A stretch of 64,000 bases of DNA, taken from NCBI GenBank assembly GCA_017427945.1, contig JAFRRT010000014.1:150710-214709 (forward strand), in the 5' to 3' direction. This DNA is from Muribaculaceae bacterium. Lineage in GTDB: Bacteria; Bacteroidota; Bacteroidia; Bacteroidales; Muribaculaceae. Below the pieces are notes generated by a model. The model did not search any database. It was not told where the DNA came from and saw only the letters and a program-made list of their open reading frames with translations. Position 1 is the first letter of the stretch. The number at the start of each line of letters is the position of its first letter. The translations under genes were made by a program, and so were the position numbers. Shown here in pieces: positions 61,022 through 64,000 of the stretch.

Positions 61022-61921
61022 ATGAAGAAGAAACAAAAGAGACAGTTATACTACGGCCTGGCACTGGTGCTGCTGGCGCTGGCAGGCTATCACGGTTACC
61101 AAAAGAACGGCTTTTACAAGAGTGCCTACAACGATGAGCTGCCCACGGTGCAGACGGCCGACGCTCAGCAGGACAAGCAGGAGGGCAAGGAATACCAGTC
61201 CACCGGCGACCTGTCGCTGCTTGACGTGAAGTTGCCCGCTGATCTGGAGAACCAGACGATTCACTACAAAGCCATCACGGTGTACTTCAACAAGGAATAC
61301 CATGTGCCCAACTGCGTGGCCTATGAGCTAACGAGCACCATGACGGCGATGGCCGATTCGCGTGAAGCCGAGAACCGCGCCGACTACCAGTTTGAGCGCG
61401 ACCGCAACGTGAAGGGTTGCCCCGACTGGTGGGACTACAAGGACAGCGGCTACACCCGCGGCCACATGGCCCCGGCGATGGACATGCGCTGGGACAAGAC
61501 GGCAATGGAGCAGTGCTTCTTGATGACCAACATCTGCCCGCAGCTCGACGAGATGAACGACGGCGAGTGGCGCCATGTCGAGGAGGCAGTGCACAAATGG
61601 TCCAGAACCGCCAAGAGGCTCATCGTGTTCACGGGCCCCATCTTCTCGGACGACATGGAATACATTGGCAAGGACATCGACATCGCCGTGCCTGACAGCT
61701 TCTTCAAGGTGGTGTATTCGCCCGAGCAGAACCGCGCCATCGCCTTTGTGATGGAGAACAAGGGGATGCCCAACAGCTGGACCAACTATGCCACCACCAT
61801 CGACAAGGTGGAAGCGCTGACGGGCTATGACTTCCTCGCCAAACTCGAGGACAAGGTGGAGAACGTCATCGAGAGCAAAGAGAACATCAAGGACTGGCCC
61901 AAATACTACCCCCGCCGATGA
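61022..61921 (+). CDS. DNA/RNA non-specific endonuclease (NUC1), copy 3
   Basis: Nuclease of 299 residues. ATG 61022 gives a basic n-region (MKKKQKRQLYY) and a hydrophobic anchor (GLALVLLALAGYHGY). Catalytic motifs: NCVAYELTSTMTAMA, YTRGHMAPAMDMRWD with His148 (DRGH has become TRGH), and Asn179 in LDEMNDGEW. Near the C-terminus NYATTIDKVEALTGYDF corresponds to the end of the domain. Its ATGA overlaps the mnmE start by 4 bp, so the two are translationally coupled. Copies 2 and 3 resemble each other more than copy 1. Confidence 0.92.
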   Translation: MKKKQKRQLYYGLALVLLALAGYHGYQKNGFYKSAYNDELPTVQTADAQQDKQEGKEYQSTGDLSLLDVKLPADLENQTIHYKAITVYFNKEYHVPNCVAYELTSTMTAMADSREAENRADYQFERDRNVKGCPDWWDYKDSGYTRGHMAPAMDMRWDKTAMEQCFLMTNICPQLDEMNDGEWRHVEEAVHKWSRTAKRLIVFTGPIFSDDMEYIGKDIDIAVPDSFFKVVYSPEQNRAIAFVMENKGMPNSWTNYATTIDKVEALTGYDFLAKLEDKVENVIESKENIKDWPKYYPRR

Positions 61922-63315
61922 ACCCCATGGACTTGACAGGCATCGGGCACGACACCATCTGCGCCGTCTCGACACCGCCGGGACGCGGCGGCATTGCCGT
62001 GGTGAGGGTGAGCGGTCCCCAGGCGCTCGACATCGTGCAGCGCCGCTGGCAGGGCAAGCCGCTGAGCGAGATGGCCAGCCACACCGTACACTTGGGGCAC
62101 CTGACCGACACTGCCGGCGACGTGCTCGACCAGGCCGTGCTGACAGTCTATCATGCGCCCAACTCGTTCACGGGCGAGGACGTGGTGGAGCTGGCATGCC
62201 ATGGCTCGACATGGATTCAGCAACAGGTCATCCAGACGCTGATTGACGCGGGATGCCGCCATGCCACAGCAGGCGAATTTACGCGTCGCGCCTTTGCCAA
62301 CGGACGCATGGACCTGTCGCAGGCCGAGGCGGTAGCCGACGTCATCGAGGCCCAGTCGCGTGCCGCGCACCATGTGGCGATGAGCCAGATGCGCGGACGT
62401 TACAGCGACGAGCTGAAGAGTCTGCGCGACAAGCTGCTGCACTTTGTGGCCCTCATCGAGCTGGAGCTGGACTTCAGCGAGGAGGACGTCACCTTTGCCG
62501 ACCGCAGCGAAGTGACCACGCTGGCGCTCGACATCCATAGCCTGATTTCCCGCCTTGCCGACTCCTACCGCGACGGCAACGCCATACGCAACGGCATGCC
62601 CGTGGCCATCGTGGGGCAGACCAATGCCGGCAAATCCACCCTGTTGAACGCCTTGCTGCGTGACGACCGCGCCCTAGTGAGCAACATCCACGGCACCACG
62701 CGCGACACCATCGAGGACACCGTGGTGATGCAGGGCACGCTGTTCCGCTTCATCGACACGGCGGGCATACGCCAGTCGAGCGACGCCGTCGAGCAGATGG
62801 GCATTGAGCGCTCCTGGCAGGCCATCGACAAGGCAAATGTCGTGCTTTGGGTTGTTGACGTCACCAGCGCCGACACCAGCATGGCCAGTGACATCCTCGC
62901 CCGCTGTGAAGGCAAGGCCCTCATCACCGTGCTCAACAAGACCGACCTTGACGACGATTATGCCGCGAGGAGTGAACTAAACGACATCCTGCCTGAGGGT
63001 ATACCAGTAGTGGCTATCAGCGCCAAGAGCGAGAAAGACATTGAAGACCTGCGCGACCTCATCGTCAAGACAGCCTACCTGCCCGACGTGGAAAGCGACG
63101 CCGTTATCGTCACCAACGCCCGCCACTACCAGGCGCTGACGCGCGCCCGCGACGCCATTGCCCGCGCCATCAACGGACTTGACAGCGGACTGAGCGGCGA
63201 CCTCCTCGACCAGGACATCCGCGAGTGCCTGCACTGGCTGGGAGAAATCACCGGCGAGATCACCACCGACACCATCCTCGGCGAAATCTTCGCCCACTTC
63301 TGCATCGGCAAGTGA
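61918..63315 (+). CDS. mnmE: tRNA uridine-5-carboxymethylaminomethyl modification GTPase
   Basis: GTPase that with MnmG modifies U34 of several tRNAs. The 465 residues begin with the tetrahydrofolate-binding N-domain (DTICAVSTPPGRGGIAVVRV, VELACHGS), then the helical domain and the inserted G-domain with NAGKST, GTTRDTIED and the KTD motif LNKTDLDD. The C-terminus is the canonical CIGK that carries the catalytic Cys. All conserved parts are present. The last codons (TTCTGCATCGGCAAGTGA) are the site at which SGI1-type islands integrate in other bacteria, and an element-like gene follows directly. Confidence 0.96.
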   Translation: MNPMDLTGIGHDTICAVSTPPGRGGIAVVRVSGPQALDIVQRRWQGKPLSEMASHTVHLGHLTDTAGDVLDQAVLTVYHAPNSFTGEDVVELACHGSTWIQQQVIQTLIDAGCRHATAGEFTRRAFANGRMDLSQAEAVADVIEAQSRAAHHVAMSQMRGRYSDELKSLRDKLLHFVALIELELDFSEEDVTFADRSEVTTLALDIHSLISRLADSYRDGNAIRNGMPVAIVGQTNAGKSTLLNALLRDDRALVSNIHGTTRDTIEDTVVMQGTLFRFIDTAGIRQSSDAVEQMGIERSWQAIDKANVVLWVVDVTSADTSMASDILARCEGKALITVLNKTDLDDDYAARSELNDILPEGIPVVAISAKSEKDIEDLRDLIVKTAYLPDVESDAVIVTNARHYQALTRARDAIARAINGLDSGLSGDLLDQDIRECLHWLGEITGEITTDTILGEIFAHFCIGK

Positions 63316-63357
63316 CCCCTTATAAACAACTCTGAACAACTTGGAGCAATTTGAACT

Positions 63358-63390
63358 AAGTCCCTCTAAATGAGGGACTTTTTGTATTTT
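63358..63390 (+). terminator. Terminator of the nuclease 3-mnmE transcript
   Basis: AAGTCCCTC/GAGGGACTT, 9-bp stem, 5-nt loop, followed by TTTGTATTTT. Confidence 0.8.
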
Positions 63391-63408
63391 AACACTTCAA
63401 GTTGCATA

Positions 63409-63440
63409 TTTGTTAGTTACAGTTTTTCCAGTTATTTTTG
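63409..63440 (+). promoter_or_regulatory. Promoter of the putative element regulator
   Basis: TTTG (63409-63412), 20 bp, TATTTTTG (63433-63440). Full consensus, with transcription start near 63447 and a leader of about 185 nt that contains the TGAGAC repeat array. Confidence 0.7.
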
Positions 63441-63511
63441 CACCATATTTCTACCGCGAGTGTAAAATAGAAAGTCGATTTCACACCAAGATGACATCAT
63501 AGGTACAAGCG

Positions 63512-63592
63512 TGAGACGCTGTGAGAAAATGCCAAAATGCAATCGAAGGTACAACGTGAGACACCATGAGACGTGGTGAGACACTATGAGAC
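63512..63592 (+). repeat. Phased TGAGAC repeat array
   Basis: TGAGAC at 63512, TGAGAA at 63522, then TGAGAC at 63557, 63567, 63577 and 63587, all within each group exactly 10 bp apart. Both groups are preceded by AGGTACAA. Spacing of one helical turn suggests a cooperative protein-binding array in the leader of the downstream gene. The stretch 63316-63631 also holds the mnmE terminator and the promoter at 63409-63440. Confidence 0.8.
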
Positions 63593-63631
63593 ACTTTAGC
63601 AGGAGAAAATTCACTAACGAGTGCAACAATT

Positions 63632-64000
63632 ATGGAGATTCAGAAACGCTGCAAGTATTGTGGAAGATCCTTTATTGCGCATAAGATGACCACTATCTAT
63701 TGCTCACCTTCGTGCAATAATAAGGATTACAAGAGAGCAATCCGAGAAAAGCAGATTGCCGAATTCATGGAGGAAGAAAAGAAGAAGACACCCAAGGTAG
63801 ATATTCTTGGGGGCAAGGAATTCCTCACCCCTACTGAAGGTGCATCACTGCTTGGACTGAGTCGTGCTACTTTCTATCGCTATATGAGCAATGGAACCAT
63901 CAAGGCTGTCCAGCTTCGTGGTAAGACTATCATCAGGCGAAAGGATATAGAGCGATTGTTCGACAATCCCCCTACCTACCAGTCCCATTCCGAGAAGAAG
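63632..64000 (+). CDS. Zn-ribbon plus helix-turn-helix DNA-binding protein, partial (mobile-element type)
   Basis: The ATG at 63632 opens a frame that is still open at the window end (123 codons). Residues 1-28 have CxxC and CxxxC pairs (Cys 7, 10, 24 and 28), a small Zn-ribbon. Residues about 64-115 match an excisionase/MerR-like HTH (FLTPTEGASLLGLSRATFYRY, then IKAVQLRGKTIIRRKDIERL). Proteins of this type in Bacteroidetes are usually found next to tyrosine integrases of mobile elements. Its position after mnmE and its repeat-filled leader fit that. The remainder and any integrase are outside the window. Confidence 0.75.
   Translation, partial: MEIQKRCKYCGRSFIAHKMTTIYCSPSCNNKDYKRAIREKQIAEFMEEEKKKTPKVDILGGKEFLTPTEGASLLGLSRATFYRYMSNGTIKAVQLRGKTIIRRKDIERLFDNPPTYQSHSEKK

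Noticed and set aside
63529-63579. 17-codon upstream ORF in the TGAGAC leader
   Set aside because: Short and repeat-derived; other frames give similar tiny ORFs. No evidence for translation.
63512-63592. CRISPR array
   Set aside because: Repeats are only 6 bp at 10-bp spacing with no spacers of constant length and no cas genes.

Overview
The window comes from a Bacteroidales genome, most likely a gut Muribaculaceae or Prevotellaceae relative. The signs are a SusC/SusD pair, Bacteroidetes promoters (TTTG, about 20 bp, TAnnTTTG) before many genes, no clear Shine-Dalgarno sites, and several families typical of the phylum (PASTA membrane protein, split KdsB paralogs, TPR plus outer-membrane barrel pair, CotH and dockerin-like secreted proteins). 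Lineage is inferred from gene content only; no rRNA gene is present.

Layout. 1-3843: a glycan-import SusD (cut by the left edge) and SusC, divergent from a LacI-type regulator (4110-5141). 5287-9316: a PafA-type phosphatase, then the peptidoglycan genes murF and ddl transcribed divergently. 9508-17628: an esterase, a DedA-like protein, a LUD protein, an AT-rich islet (a hypothetical protein plus a DUF1016/YhcG nuclease), kdsB, a GH2 beta-galactosidase and a TfoX-N protein. 17660-21869: a small unknown protein, a PASTA protein, an RluD-type pseudouridine synthase, panB, and a secreted Cys/His/Lys repeat protein.

21987-27308 is a tight five-gene minus-strand operon with its own promoter. It encodes an MptE-like (DUF115/Maf-type) protein, a polysaccharide pyruvyl transferase-family protein, an Fe-S F420-dehydrogenase-beta-like flavoprotein, a metal-dependent pyruvate-type aldolase with an extra C-terminal domain, and a second CMP-Kdo-synthetase-like cytidylyltransferase. 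Together these look able to make, activate and transfer a 2-keto-3-deoxy sugar acid. This is my best candidate for an undescribed system.

27643-50746 is mostly housekeeping and envelope: an acyltransferase, a metallophosphoesterase, Tex, a small HTH/universal-stress/O-acyltransferase operon, a PIG-L deacetylase, a barrel protein plus a long TPR protein, a PpiD-like chaperone, SufE, two tandem POT transporters, hpt-adk-brkB, then tRNA-Leu(UAA). 50974-58903: NAD(P)HX repair enzyme, CotH protein with a dockerin-like tail, tRNA-Lys(UUU), pepT, an acyltransferase that seems to have been inserted next to a duplicated pepT start, and a beta-helix protein with an N-terminal EF-hand.

59050-63315 holds three consecutive DNA/RNA non-specific endonucleases followed by mnmE. 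Directly after mnmE a perfect promoter, a 10-bp-phased TGAGAC repeat array and a Zn-ribbon/HTH gene (cut by the right edge) suggest the beginning of an integrated element.

A second theme is non-coding. Five intergenic spacers end in tandem 7-bp repeats abutting the next start codon, and two of them share the core GGCATCCGCA.
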